This document shows, one piece after another, positions 27,755-36,973 of a stretch of DNA of 40,988 nucleotides (positions are counted from its first letter, which is position 1; each line of letters opens with the position of its first letter). The stretch lies in NCBI GenBank assembly GCA_019104865.1, contig JAHRWZ010000067.1:1-40988 (forward strand), in the 5' to 3' direction. The stretch comes from Castellaniella sp. (GTDB lineage: Bacteria > Pseudomonadota > Gammaproteobacteria > Burkholderiales > Burkholderiaceae_B). The notes below the pieces were generated by a model. It saw only the letters and a list, made by a program, of their open reading frames with translations. It was not told the DNA's origin and searched no databases. The position numbers and the translations under genes are program-made.

Positions 27755-30700
27755 TTACAACGATTCAGTAGCGATAGAAATTCGCCTTTTAATTTCCGAC
27801 TCAATCAGCTTTGCTGCAATCGCACGTATTTCTGTGACAGTTTTAGATCGTTCGATCAGATTATGCTGGCCGTGAGCGAGTCTTACGGTTTCAGCCAGCT
27901 TAATATGTTTCGGGTTATACGGATCGAATTTTGGAAGACTAACATGCTTAAAAATATCCCCCATGTTCGTCGAGACGTTATGTGCCTCTATCATCTCTTT
28001 TACGATTTCGGAATGCAGCAATCCACAGAGGTAGTAGGCCGGATCTGGTTCGTCGAAGTCAGCAAAGTAGAGCTTGTGATCAGGCACATAGACCCGTGAC
28101 CCGTAGCCAGGCACGGAACCTGAGGCCACAACAGCCGCAGAGAAGTCGCCTGTCATTTCCGCCCAAATGACCTTGAAGGGTGCGAAGGTGTAGTCGCCTA
28201 CGTTGTAGACCGCGAAAAAGGGCGCTCCCTTCATGCGCGTCCTGAAGGTGGATCGGGACTCCAAGAAAGACTTGTACGCCTTGAAGAGCTTGAAGGTCTT
28301 GGGGTTCGTGTGGCTGCTGTAGCCCGCCGCAGCGGCGTCCAGCGACGCGCGGTCGATGCCCTTGTTGGGGACGAACGCATACAGGGTGTTCTCAGGCAGG
28401 AAGTAGCAGGGGTGCAAGTCCCCTGCCCCCTTCGCGAGCGGGAACAAGCTCTCAGCCTCGACCCAAAACTCTCGCGGCTGACCCAGGTTAGTCTTGCCTT
28501 CGTGCGGGCGAGTGCGCACCTTAACCGTCTGAGTGACCCGATTCGAGTCGATCACCTCAACGAAGTAAACTCCGTTGAGGTCAGTCGTGATGCCCTTTCG
28601 GCCATTGACCCAGGTCGAAGCTCCAAACATCGGCTGGCAGGCGGCGAAGTGCCCAGGCCTCATGATGGCCCAGGGTGCGCCTTCCATCGTCTGCGAAACA
28701 GGATTGGCCTCCATCTGAACCACGTCCACTAGGTCAATCACCTTGGCACGATGCAAGCGAGGGTCGATGGCCTTCAAGCGGGCCACTTGACCGCTGCGCC
28801 CCTTCTTCGGGTTGCCAGCATCATCCGTCTTTGGTTTACCGAGCCAGACCCGATAATCCAACGGGTAACGGATCGTTCCCCCCACCTTCTTCGTGAACAT
28901 CGCGACGGCCGTCTTGTTGGCAGCGTCCGGGAAGGGCTTTAGCTCCTTCATGTCGTCAACCGAGATCGGCACCAAACGGTCGGTCGCGTTGATGCGGAAG
29001 CGTCGGAAGCCCTGAGATGAAGGGGATTGGAAAACCGTCTGCGTGATGACGAACACCAACCTGCCATCTTCGACCAGCCACTTGTCGGCTGTCGTGTAGG
29101 TGATGATGGCGGAGATGTCCAACTCGTTGCCGCCGTGGAACTTGGTATCCGAGAAGATGGCGTACTTCTCGCAAGTCGGCTTGGCTCGGTTTCGGTACGC
29201 CTCGGGCAGGTTCGACCAACGCACCCAAGGCGGGTTACCGACGATGGCATCGAATTGCCCAGCGGTGGCTGACCAGAAGAAGTTGCGCACGATCCTGAAC
29301 CAGATGCCATTCCAATTTTGTCGGTGCAAGGCGAGCACCTGGTCGTAGGTCAGCTTGAGATGGTCATGCCACTCGTCGGCCTGTTCCTTGGTCAGAATGC
29401 GAGCCTTCACCAGCGCCTTGGCGACAGGCGGATACTCCGTATCGTTCTCGACCTCTTCGCCCATAAGCTGGAACACCTTGTCCAGCAACATGCGATCACG
29501 GGCCAAGTCGGCGGGGAGAACGACTTGAAGGTTTGCCTGCTGGCTTCCGATGCTGTACTCGACGACCTTCTGGTCGCCGTCTGGATGGGGGGCTGGTGAG
29601 TACACCGCATCAGCCAGTAGTACAGGAATCTCTACGTCCTTGCCCTTGCACTGCTGCAATAGGTCGGCAATCGCGATCAGGAAATTCACGCGAGACGACT
29701 GCACAGCCAGGGGATTGAGATCAAAGCCCCAGACTGTGGTCGTCAGCATGTCCACGGTCTGCTCGGCATTCCAGCCCGCCTCGAGAGCTGCGCCGCGCTT
29801 CTGTTCGATGGCCTCCAGAAGGAACGATCCCGAACCGCATGTCGGGTCAAGGAGGCGAGCAGAAAGCCACTTGTCCCGCTTGTATCCAAGCTTGGCCACG
29901 GAGTGCTCGACCAGCCAGTCCGGTGTGTAGAACTCCCCAAGACTCTTGCGCAATTCCTCCGGCACCAAGTCTTGGTAGAAGTCACGCAAGACATCGCGTG
30001 ATCGGCCGGTTTTCTTGATCGTGTCGAAGCGGTAGACGGAGAGCTGGGCCAGTAGCGTGCGAATCGCCAGGCACGTCGAGGTGCGGATGGACTTCTTGGT
30101 TGTGGCGTCCAGATACCAGCTAAAGATGGCCTCTTCAACGAAGCCATGCAAACCCACCGCGTTGAAGAATCCACCGTTCTCGACATCCGACCGCAGGGCG
30201 TCGATCAGAGCCTCATCCGACCCCAGAGCCAGCAGCTCGTGAATCAGTGACGTGCTGGACGCCATGCCGTGCGCGGCCACGAGCTCGGCCGCGATCAGCT
30301 TCATCAGCAGCGAGTGAAAGGTGTGGGTGACGAAGAGCTTGGCAGGCAGGTCAACTTCGGCCGGGCCTGCGAAATCGAAACCCAACGATCCATTGATCTT
30401 CTTGCGCTGCTGGATGCTCAGATCGGCGGCCTGCCCGTACAGCGTTGACCACTCCTCGAAAAGCATCTTGATTTTACGATTCCCCGGCTTCCCGAGCGCG
30501 TCGGCCAGCGCATTGGACAGCTCCTGCATGAACTCGCGGCCGGTGCTGGAAAGGTGCCCGAAGTCCTCGGCTAGGTTCTCGGAGGTGATCGCTCGCCGGA
30601 AATTGGCCCGCAGCGCATCTACCACCATCTGGAAAGTGACGGTCGAGAACGGCATCAACGGCTGGTGGACGATCTTTCCATCCTGCACTTGGGCGAAGCC

Positions 30701-31030
30701 CACATGTTCACCATCGATGGCGACGCCGATGTAGTCCTTCTCGTCCAGACCTTGCTCGGATGCCAAGCGAGGAATGTACTTCAACAGGCGGCCATCGGTC
30801 GCTTCGACAAACTTGGGGCTCGTCTCGCTGCCTTTGAAAAGGCCAGGGCCTTTGAACTCGATGACGACGTTGTTGTAGCTGGAGTCACGCTTGGCTCGCT
30901 CGGCGTCCAGGTCGATCTGCAAAGCCTCTTCGAGCCCTTTCATCCAGGCGTGGCGTACCTCTTCCTCGTTGACCCACTGCTTGCGGCGTCGGTTGATGAG
31001 GTCATAGCCCTTCTTGGTATTGGCGTCCAT
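27755..31030 (-). CDS. type IIG-like restriction-modification protein (Eco57I-type)
   Basis: A 1091-residue single-chain R-M candidate. The N-terminus has a PD-(D/E)xK-like nuclease motif, with Asp49 and VVIEFKG (Glu58, Lys60). The middle is helical. Methylase motif I is LDPTCGSGSFLLEAI (Asp395), and motif IV is GNPPWVRW (599-602), typical of gamma-class N6-adenine methyltransferases. The C-terminal part probably recognises DNA. An AAGGA site precedes the ATG at 31030. The last 80 codons are visibly more AT-rich than the rest, like the next gene, suggesting a recombination junction near 28000. The target sequence is unknown. Confidence 0.85.
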   Translation of the reverse strand: MDANTKKGYDLINRRRKQWVNEEEVRHAWMKGLEEALQIDLDAERAKRDSSYNNVVIEFKGPGLFKGSETSPKFVEATDGRLLKYIPRLASEQGLDEKDYIGVAIDGEHVGFAQVQDGKIVHQPLMPFSTVTFQMVVDALRANFRRAITSENLAEDFGHLSSTGREFMQELSNALADALGKPGNRKIKMLFEEWSTLYGQAADLSIQQRKKINGSLGFDFAGPAEVDLPAKLFVTHTFHSLLMKLIAAELVAAHGMASSTSLIHELLALGSDEALIDALRSDVENGGFFNAVGLHGFVEEAIFSWYLDATTKKSIRTSTCLAIRTLLAQLSVYRFDTIKKTGRSRDVLRDFYQDLVPEELRKSLGEFYTPDWLVEHSVAKLGYKRDKWLSARLLDPTCGSGSFLLEAIEQKRGAALEAGWNAEQTVDMLTTTVWGFDLNPLAVQSSRVNFLIAIADLLQQCKGKDVEIPVLLADAVYSPAPHPDGDQKVVEYSIGSQQANLQVVLPADLARDRMLLDKVFQLMGEEVENDTEYPPVAKALVKARILTKEQADEWHDHLKLTYDQVLALHRQNWNGIWFRIVRNFFWSATAGQFDAIVGNPPWVRWSNLPEAYRNRAKPTCEKYAIFSDTKFHGGNELDISAIITYTTADKWLVEDGRLVFVITQTVFQSPSSQGFRRFRINATDRLVPISVDDMKELKPFPDAANKTAVAMFTKKVGGTIRYPLDYRVWLGKPKTDDAGNPKKGRSGQVARLKAIDPRLHRAKVIDLVDVVQMEANPVSQTMEGAPWAIMRPGHFAACQPMFGASTWVNGRKGITTDLNGVYFVEVIDSNRVTQTVKVRTRPHEGKTNLGQPREFWVEAESLFPLAKGAGDLHPCYFLPENTLYAFVPNKGIDRASLDAAAAGYSSHTNPKTFKLFKAYKSFLESRSTFRTRMKGAPFFAVYNVGDYTFAPFKVIWAEMTGDFSAAVVASGSVPGYGSRVYVPDHKLYFADFDEPDPAYYLCGLLHSEIVKEMIEAHNVSTNMGDIFKHVSLPKFDPYNPKHIKLAETVRLAHGQHNLIERSKTVTEIRAIAAKLIESEIKRRISIATESL

Positions 31031-31046
31031 CTTTATCCTTCTGCTG

Positions 31047-31649
31047 TCAGGCCTGTCGCGTCGGCTCGGGTCGCCTGACGGGAGCTACTTTGTAAATCGT
31101 GGTCCGCGATACCTTGTATCGCTTTGCGATGACGCTGACCGGGATCGTTGGGTCAGACATCAGTTGTTTAATCTCTTTTATCTGCTGCGCATCAAGCTTC
31201 GGCTTGCGGCCGCCGTGCCTTCCTCTGGCCCGAGCCGCAGCAAGGCCGGCCTGGGTACGCTCGCGGATCAGATTGCGCTCAAATTCCGCGAGCGCAGCAA
31301 AGACGTGGAAAACCAGCTTTCCCGCCGCGCTACCTGTCTCAATCTTCTCAGTCAGGCTCTCGAAGCCGACGCCCTTCCTTTCCAACTCGCCGACAATGCG
31401 CACAAGATCGGGCAGACTACGGCCCATCCGGTCGAGCCGCCAAACGACCAGGGTGTCACCTTCGCGCAGCGCCTTGAGACACGCAGCCAGCTCGTTGCGC
31501 TCGGCGTCCTTGCCGCTCGCGGTGTCGGAGTAGAGGCGGTCGTCGGCAATGCCAGCCCTGTGCAGCGCGTCGCACTGCAAATCAAGGCTCTGATCATCTG
31601 TCGAGACTCGGGCGTACCCGATGCGTTGCCCCATTGGCCGCTTTATCAT
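31047..31649 (-). CDS. serine recombinase (Tn3-type resolvase/invertase)
   Basis: A 200-residue resolvase. The catalytic serine lies in IGYARVSTDDQSLDLQ, followed by VVWRLDRMGRSLPDLV, FHVFAALAEFERNLIRERTQAGLAAARARGRHGGRK and a C-terminal helix-turn-helix (VSVIAKRYKVSRTTIYK). It is full length. The start could also be ATG 31634 (MGQRIGYARVST); neither has a good ribosome site. It is the first gene of the operon, 16 bases before the type IIG gene. No transposase partner is nearby, so it may be a leftover of a Tn3-type transposon or a regulator of this cassette. Confidence 0.93.
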   Translation of the reverse strand: MIKRPMGQRIGYARVSTDDQSLDLQCDALHRAGIADDRLYSDTASGKDAERNELAACLKALREGDTLVVWRLDRMGRSLPDLVRIVGELERKGVGFESLTEKIETGSAAGKLVFHVFAALAEFERNLIRERTQAGLAAARARGRHGGRKPKLDAQQIKEIKQLMSDPTIPVSVIAKRYKVSRTTIYKVAPVRRPEPTRQA

Positions 31650-32038
31650 CCTAGCGCAAAATGTCCAGCAAAGGAGTGATTGCTGGACGTTGAAAAGTTG
31701 ACGGGTATTTTAACAGGCGGATGACATCACAGACAGCCAAATCAACCTCGCCGTGAAGATGTTCAAGAAACTACCGTTTTCTGGACAGAATCCAAAAACC
31801 AGACAGGAAGATCAACCCATCATGAAGGTCGGCCTCTTCAAAAGGCGGTCCAGCACGCTGCACCCATTAGCCAGAAAGCGTCCCGCCAGCCGGGAAGAAA
31901 GTACACTGACTCTAAGTGCTAGCCGCAACACGTCGCCGCGACTGATAACAGGGAGTCGATTTTTTCCGGGCAGTCCTCCGTGAGCAGCAAATTACGTTAG
32001 ACAAAAGCGAGCACGCAACACTCTGAGGCATCGAGATC
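31650..32038. other. gap upstream of the resolvase, including a dyad
   Basis: This 389-base stretch has no convincing gene. A 76-codon frame at 31753-31983 is low complexity and lacks a ribosome site. The notable feature is the dyad at 31663-31688, described separately. The region also must carry promoters for the leftward resolvase operon and the rightward small-gene operon at 32039. Confidence 0.5.
31663..31688. promoter_or_regulatory. dyad upstream of resolvase (candidate res subsite/operator)
   Basis: GTCCAGCAA (31663-31671) and its exact complement TTGCTGGAC (31680-31688) are separated by eight bases. The 26-bp dyad starts 14 bases upstream of the resolvase start codon, where Tn3-type resolvases bind their res site and repress themselves. 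Binding is inferred. Confidence 0.5.
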
Positions 32039-32518
32039 ATGAGACTGACACACTTGGAGCAGCATCAGATCCTGAACCTTGTGAATACAGGTCAAGTTTA
32101 TGAGGCTTGGCTGGTCAGCGGGCGCGATGTCCTCGCATTAAACCTCCGACGCCATGCGTCCAGAAACCGCCGGGTAGGCCTCGGAACCATGCCGCCTAAA
32201 ATCGCACACGACCTGCGACAAATCGCACGAGAGCGGCCGGAGGCCGCCATAACTAGCTACCACGCGCTGTACGCTTATGCGATGCTGACGGCTGCCCAGC
32301 TGGCACCGCTGGACCTCGCCCTGCCCATCACGACAATTCCCGCCCAGGCGGCACATCCCATCGTCTGCATCGACCAGGCTGGGTTTGCTGTGACCATGCG
32401 GGTGCTCGATCCTGTCGAATACCTAGACTACGCCGACCAGGACAGCGCTCACGCCATCAGAATCATGATGGATGATAGATCGCTGCCTGAAAAATTGCCT
32501 ACTTGGATTAGGAGCTGA
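32039..32518 (+). CDS. hypothetical protein
   Basis: A 159-residue protein that I do not recognise. It is probably soluble and globular, with no signal peptide or membrane helix. Segments include MRLTHLEQHQILNLVNTGQVYEAW, RLGTMPPKIAHDLRQIARERPEA-like sequence, and VEYLDYADQDSAHAIRIMMDD near the C-terminus. The ribosome site is weak. The next gene starts four bases after its stop, so it heads a small operon (32039-33361). Confidence 0.65.
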   Translation: MRLTHLEQHQILNLVNTGQVYEAWLVSGRDVLALNLRRHASRNRRVGLGTMPPKIAHDLRQIARERPEAAITSYHALYAYAMLTAAQLAPLDLALPITTIPAQAAHPIVCIDQAGFAVTMRVLDPVEYLDYADQDSAHAIRIMMDDRSLPEKLPTWIRS

Positions 32519-32521
32519 GCC

Positions 32522-32785
32522 ATGTTGGTTTCGGAATTGATCACCGCCCTGCAAAAATTACCCGCAGACCTGCCGGTAATGGTCTGCGCGGAAGGCGGCA
32601 TAGACCAGCCGCTCAGCGCCCACATCATCACGGCCATCAAACACAGCCGCGACTGGTCGGGCACGCCAGTCGGGCAGTATCGTGAAGCGAACGATTGGCT
32701 GGACGATACAGACACTGCAGGGAATCCGTTTCAAGCCGTGCTCATTGATCTGGATGATCCCCACCAAAAGGAGGAAAGGCCATGA
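32522..32785 (+). CDS. hypothetical small protein, paralogue 1
   Basis: An 87-residue protein with a good AGGAG site. The N-terminus LVSELITALQKLPADLPVMV matches the N-terminus of the next gene (AAEVIAALQTLPPDMPVLV), so the two arose by duplication. Both look like one helix, a turn, then beta-strands (FQAVLIDLDD). The function is unknown. Its TGA overlaps the ATG of the next gene. Confidence 0.7.
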   Translation: MLVSELITALQKLPADLPVMVCAEGGIDQPLSAHIITAIKHSRDWSGTPVGQYREANDWLDDTDTAGNPFQAVLIDLDDPHQKEERP

Positions 32786-33027
32786 CCGCCGCTGAAGTGA
32801 TCGCCGCCCTGCAAACGCTGCCGCCCGATATGCCCGTCCTGGTCCAGGGCTATGAAACCGGCCGGGACGAGATCCACGCCATAGAGACGCGCCCAGTCGA
32901 GAGATGCGGCAAGGCGCAACCATGGGATGGTGAATATCAGGACGGTGGCCAGCGGCCCGTCGTGGTGATCGTCGGACGCTGTGACATGCATCGCAAAAAT
33001 CCTCATGAAAACCAACCCAACCCCTGA
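32782..33027 (+). CDS. hypothetical small protein, paralogue 2
   Basis: An 81-residue protein with a strong AAGGAGG site, overlapping the previous gene by four bases (ATGA). It shares with its neighbour the pattern E-x-I-x-ALQ-x-LP-x-D-x-PV-x-V and a later hydrophobic strand ending in Asp (RPVVVIVGRCD). The C-terminus is basic and Asn/Pro-rich, overlapping the start of the next frame. The function is unknown. Confidence 0.7.
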   Translation: MTAAEVIAALQTLPPDMPVLVQGYETGRDEIHAIETRPVERCGKAQPWDGEYQDGGQRPVVVIVGRCDMHRKNPHENQPNP

Positions 33028-33361
33028 CCTTGTAGCGTTGGTCGTGACGCACCTCAATGTGCCATATGGCCCGGTCGTGCGACGGAAAACGGCGGAGGCG
33101 ATGCTGAAGTCCGGCTCGTTCAAGGGTCTGGAGTGCGGGGATTTCGAGCTGTCGTTGCTGAAATCCCTTTTCGTCGAATGTGAGCCGCCCGTCATTGGCC
33201 GCGCCTGCTACCAGGTTGGCGCAAGCCTGGACGAGGCGCAGTCGCTCTATGTGGAGCTTCGGGCGGAGGGGCATCCGGTCGTTCGTAGATGGGAGAGAGC
33301 CGTACGTGATGTCGTGATCCCATACGAGGACTGGACCAGCCCCCTGAAACACCGGACATAG
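33005..33361 (+). pseudogene. hypothetical gene truncated by the IS
   Basis: The frame from ATG 33005 (or GTG 32981) encodes MKTNPTPDLVALVVTHLNVPYGPVV and continues to RDVVIPYED, where native sequence ends at the IS left end (33332). The final nine residues (WTSPLKHRT) come from the IS. The gene shows no known domain. Its missing 3' part is not found on the other side of the IS, so a deletion or rearrangement is likely. Confidence 0.7.
33332..33360 (+). repeat. IS left terminal inverted repeat
   Basis: It begins TGGACCAGCCCCC and includes ACCGGACA. It pairs with the right terminal repeat at 34640-34667, with about two thirds identity and one extra base. Confidence 0.8.
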
Positions 33362-33395
33362 TCGCCCACTTAAAATAGCAGGTAGGCATACGACT

Positions 33396-33791
33396 ATGTT
33401 TATGACCAACAGCAAGCAGGAAGTGATGGAATTACTGACCCAGCCGGAACGCCGGCGGCGCTGGTCGGTGGAGCAGAAGCTGGCCATGGTGCGCGAGAGC
33501 CACGAGCCTGGCCAGACGGTGTCGATGGTGGCGCGCCGCCATGGCGTGAACCCGAACCAGCTGTTCCACTGGCGCAAACTGTACCAGGACGGCGGCCTGT
33601 CGGCGGTGGGTGCCGGCGAGCAGGTGGTCGCTGCCTCGGAGTTGGCCGACGCGCTCAAGCAGATCCGGGAGCTGCAGCGCATGCTGGGCAAGAAGACCAT
33701 GGAGAACGAGATTCTGCGCGAAGCGGTGGAGTATGGCCGCTCAAAAAAATGGATTGCGCGCTCGCCCTCGTTGCCAGGGGAAGACCAGTGA
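33396..33791 (+). CDS. IS3-family transposase OrfA
   Basis: A 131-residue DNA-binding half of the transposase. The helix-turn-helix is [49 protein letters not shown], characteristic of the IS2 group. A leucine-zipper-like helix follows ([33 protein letters not shown]). Near its end a run of seven A (33743-33749) allows a -1 frameshift into orfB, making the OrfAB fusion transposase, as known for IS3 elements. OrfA alone usually represses. Confidence 0.93.
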   Translation: MFMTNSKQEVMELLTQPERRRRWSVEQKLAMVRESHEPGQTVSMVARRHGVNPNQLFHWRKLYQDGGLSAVGAGEQVVAASELADALKQIRELQRMLGKKTMENEILREAVEYGRSKKWIARSPSLPGEDQ

Positions 33792-34636
33792 AGCGGGTCT
33801 GTGATGTCCTCGGCGTAGCGCGCTCGAACATGGCAGTCAGGCTGGCTCGATCGGCGGATTGGCGCGATGGTCGCACGGCCCGCCTCACGCAGGACACGGA
33901 GTTGGTCGAAGAGATCCAGGCGCACATCGGACAGCTGCCCAGCTACGGCTATCGGCGTGTCTGGGCGCTGGTGCGACGAGGCCGGGAACAGCGTCAGGAG
34001 CCACCCATCAACGCCAAACGGGTCTACCGAGTGATGCGTGACCACGGCTTGCTGCTGGAGCGTCGCAGGCGGCCTCAGATGCCCGCACGGCGTCACGATG
34101 GACAGGTCGCCGTCCTACGCAGCAACCAGCGCTGGTGCTCCGACGGGTTCGAGTTCCGCTGTGACGACGGCAGCCCCTTGCGGGTGACCTTCGCCCTGGA
34201 CTGCTGCGACCGCGAGGCCATGAGTTGGGCGGCGACCACGGCTGGGCACAGTGGCGATGTGGTGCGCGATGTGATGCTGGCGGCGCTGGAGCACCGATTT
34301 TTTAATGCTGACCAAGTGCCCCAGCAGATTGAGTGGCTGAGCGATAACGGCTCAGGCTACATCGCGGCCAAGACGCGGGAATTTGCCCGGCGCATCGGCC
34401 TCAAGCCACTGACTACGCCGGTGCGCAGCCCCCAGAGCAACGGCATGGCTGAGAGCTTCGTGAAAACGATCAAGCGTGATTACGTCGCCTTCATGCCCAA
34501 GCCCGATGTGCTCACGGCGCTGCAGAATCTGGCGATTGCCTTCGAGCATTACAACGAGCAGCACCCTCACAGCGCGCTGAAATACCGATCCCCCAGGGAG
34601 TTCAGGCGCCGCCAGGATTTATCAACCCACGGGTGA
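33749..34636 (+). CDS. IS3-family transposase OrfB (DDE domain)
   Basis: A 295-residue catalytic half. The N-terminal part ([35 protein letters not shown]) precedes the integrase-core domain. The DDE residues are Asp in RWCSDGFEF, Asp in [11 protein letters not shown] and Glu in [20 protein letters not shown]. It ends [21 protein letters not shown], as in IS2-group proteins. All motifs are intact, so the IS may be active. It is expressed mainly through frameshifting from orfA. Confidence 0.94.
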   Translation: MDCALALVARGRPVKRVCDVLGVARSNMAVRLARSADWRDGRTARLTQDTELVEEIQAHIGQLPSYGYRRVWALVRRGREQRQEPPINAKRVYRVMRDHGLLLERRRRPQMPARRHDGQVAVLRSNQRWCSDGFEFRCDDGSPLRVTFALDCCDREAMSWAATTAGHSGDVVRDVMLAALEHRFFNADQVPQQIEWLSDNGSGYIAAKTREFARRIGLKPLTTPVRSPQSNGMAESFVKTIKRDYVAFMPKPDVLTALQNLAIAFEHYNEQHPHSALKYRSPREFRRRQDLSTHG

Positions 34637-36941
34637 TTCTGTGTCCGGTAATACGGGGGCAAATCCATGGTTTCTCTCCAAAGAACTCCTTTTGTTCAGG
34701 AGCACCATAATTTGCAGAGGCATACTCCCCCTTATCCCACCAGGTGACAGGTGGTGCTTCGTCGTCCATTCTGGTCTTGAAGTCAATGCTGATATCACCG
34801 TCTGCACTACGGCGTACGCGATACTCCTGATACTCACCACTGACCCGAATATGGCCACGTTGCCAGTTTTTCTCAACAAGAACCCCGTCCACCTTTCGAT
34901 TGGGATAGACAAGAGTTTCGTCGCCGTTTGGTTGTTCTAGCAAATCATAGGCTTGCTGCTCCTCACTCCATTCCATCTTCAATATTCTTATCTTGCCAGC
35001 AGCATCAACTGCAATCGGGTAATAAAGTCTTGGGCGATCAGTCCGCAAATCGTTGCTGCCTGCACGAATGAAATTCATCCATGAATATCTGCCGTGCTCG
35101 TCCTCCAATGGATACCTGGCGGCTTTGCTGGCACTGTACCCAATGGTGTAAGGCAAGGCTTTATCGCTTTTCCCATAAAAGAACGCGTATTCATGCACAG
35201 GCGAAAATTTACCCTTTGTTTTTCGGCTTTGAGGGTTTGATTTGACTACGGCAACACCCACTTGCTTCTCGAATGTTGAGTTGAGCAATTGAACTAGCGG
35301 TGATGCTTCTTGATCATCAATCGCGACGCTAATCAGGGAGTCTTCCTCCATGAGGCGCTTTGCTAGATCAAGCCTTGTCTGAATCAAGGAGAGCCAAGAA
35401 GAGTCTTTGTACCCGTTCTTGTAGGTTATTGCTGATGCGTCGGTGTTGTAAGGTGGATCAATGTAAATACAACTTACACGTTCATGGTACTTTGTCTGCA
35501 GCAGGGATAAGCCTTGAAAATTGTCACTATTGACAAGCAAGCCACACGCAGTCGCATCAATGCTCTCGATGCCCGCCACCAGCTTCTGCGCAACTTCAGC
35601 ATCAAACAGACTCGTATCCACCATCCGATACGGCGCAGCCTTCAAGTCCTCCATTGTCCCCGGCGCGCCGCCATCCCAAATGCCCAGTTGTTTCCACTGT
35701 TCCCATTGCTGTTTGTTCGCCACCACTTCCGGCCACAGTGCCTCCGGCACCCGATCCAGGGTGATGCAGTAGTGGCTGGAGACGACGAATTTCTTTTTCA
35801 GCCAGAGCTTTTTCTGGAAATCCTCCAGCTGTGCGAGGAAGGCAATCAACTCCAGCGCAATGCTGCGCAGACACTGGATCATGCGCAGGTTCTTCTCGAT
35901 ATCTGCAAACGCGCCCGCGTTCTGCACGTCGTCGAGATGCATGACTTCGTTCTTGACGTAGAAATCCAGTTCGCGGCGCAGAAAACCGCCAAGATCCTTG
36001 TGGATGAAGTAGTCAGCCGTATTCTTGGTGGTGTAGTCAGTCAGATGTTTTTCCAGCAGGGTTCGCTGTGGATTCTTTTCGGTGGGCGCACGGTTGCCCA
36101 GTGCCAGCCAGCGGGCCTTGACGGCAGCGTCCGCCAGCACGGCCTCTACTGCCTTGGTGACCAGCGCCTCCTGCTTGGTGCCTTTGGGCTGGGCAGCGTA
36201 CTCAAAGCGAATGATCAGATCCTGATTTCCGTCACTGCCCGATACTTCCTCCACGGGCACCAGTTCGTCTTCGTATTCGTCGCCGTTTTCATCCACACGG
36301 GTGACGGTCTTGGCCGCTACCAGGGCAAACCGACGTTCCTTGTCGTTGTCCTTGCGGTTGTCTTTGGCGGTGTCGGCGGCGGCGAGGCGGAAATGCACCG
36401 TGCGGTCGTCTTCCAGTTTGAAGCTGTAGTTGCTGAAGTTCTCGCCGCTCTTGGTGTAGTACTGATCCTTATTGGCCCAGTGCAGCATCACCTCTTCGCC
36501 CGCGTAGGGGATGGCGTAGGTGTCGCCCTTGTAGCGGCGTTGGCTGATGAAATCACCTTGATCATAGTAGCGGGAGAAGAAAGCCAGCAGGTGCGAGAAC
36601 ACGGTGTTTTCGTATTCATTGACACCGGCGCCGTACTGAGCCAGTTTCTGCCGAAGCTCCAGTACTTTGGGCACGGTATCCGGGTTGATACCATCCGTCT
36701 GATACTGAGCCTCCTTTTCCTTGAGCTCACGCATCACTTGTTCACGTTGCGACTCATGACCACTGTTCAGGGCTGCCTGGACTTTTTCGGCCAGTCGGTT
36801 TTGCAGGTAGTCGTTTATCTCGCCCGCGCGAGCGTTGAGGATGCGGTAAATCCCGAAATCCAATTCCGGGCGGTCGATCTGGAAGATCTCGCGCAACTTG
36901 GCGACAAGCTCCTGGAATTTGGGATTCTGTTTGTTGGTCAT
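34602..36941 (-). pseudogene. type III-like adenine DNA methyltransferase, 3' end lost to the IS
   Basis: A beta-class N6-adenine methyltransferase related to type III Mod proteins of 900-1000 residues. Native sequence runs from Met1 to residue 758 (34668); the last 21 residues (WICPRITGHR and on) come from the IS. Motif IV is IDPPYNTDA (Asp495). In this class the SAM-binding FxGxG motif lies after the recognition domain, and none is present before the break, so the protein should be inactive. The 3' third of the remaining gene (34670 to about 35500) is more AT-rich than the 5' part. It follows the helicase gene by 32 bases. Confidence 0.88.
34640..34667 (-). repeat. IS right terminal inverted repeat
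   Basis: Read on the minus strand from 34667 it begins TGGATTTGCCCCC and includes ACCGGACA. It lies inside the 3' part of the methyltransferase reading frame and supplies that frame's last codons and stop. Confidence 0.8.
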
Positions 36942-36973
36942 GGCTTGCTCTGATCTCGGGATATTGAATCGGG

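Larger units (their letters stand above)
33332..34667 (+). mobile_element. IS3-family insertion sequence, IS2 group
   Basis: A 1336-bp element. The left end starts TGGACCAGCCCCC at 33332 and the right end, read inward, TGGATTTGCCCCC from 34667. Both continue to ACCGGACA, with a one-base length difference between ends as in IS2. It contains overlapping orfA and orfB with a seven-A slippery run (33743-33749). The bases just outside are AGGAC on the left and TGGTT on the right, so there is no target duplication. Confidence 0.9.

Noticed and set aside
31753..31983. 76-codon frame in the gap upstream of the resolvase
   Set aside because: No ribosome site, Ser/Arg/Pro-rich translation and no resemblance to a known protein.
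32558..34096. 512-codon minus-strand frame across the small genes and IS orfA
   Set aside because: It spans an IS boundary and several overlapping plus-strand genes with good ribosome sites, so it cannot be a native gene.
35514..36953. 479-codon plus-strand frame opposite the methyltransferase
   Set aside because: Shadow frame; the minus strand carries the DPPYNT methylase motif.
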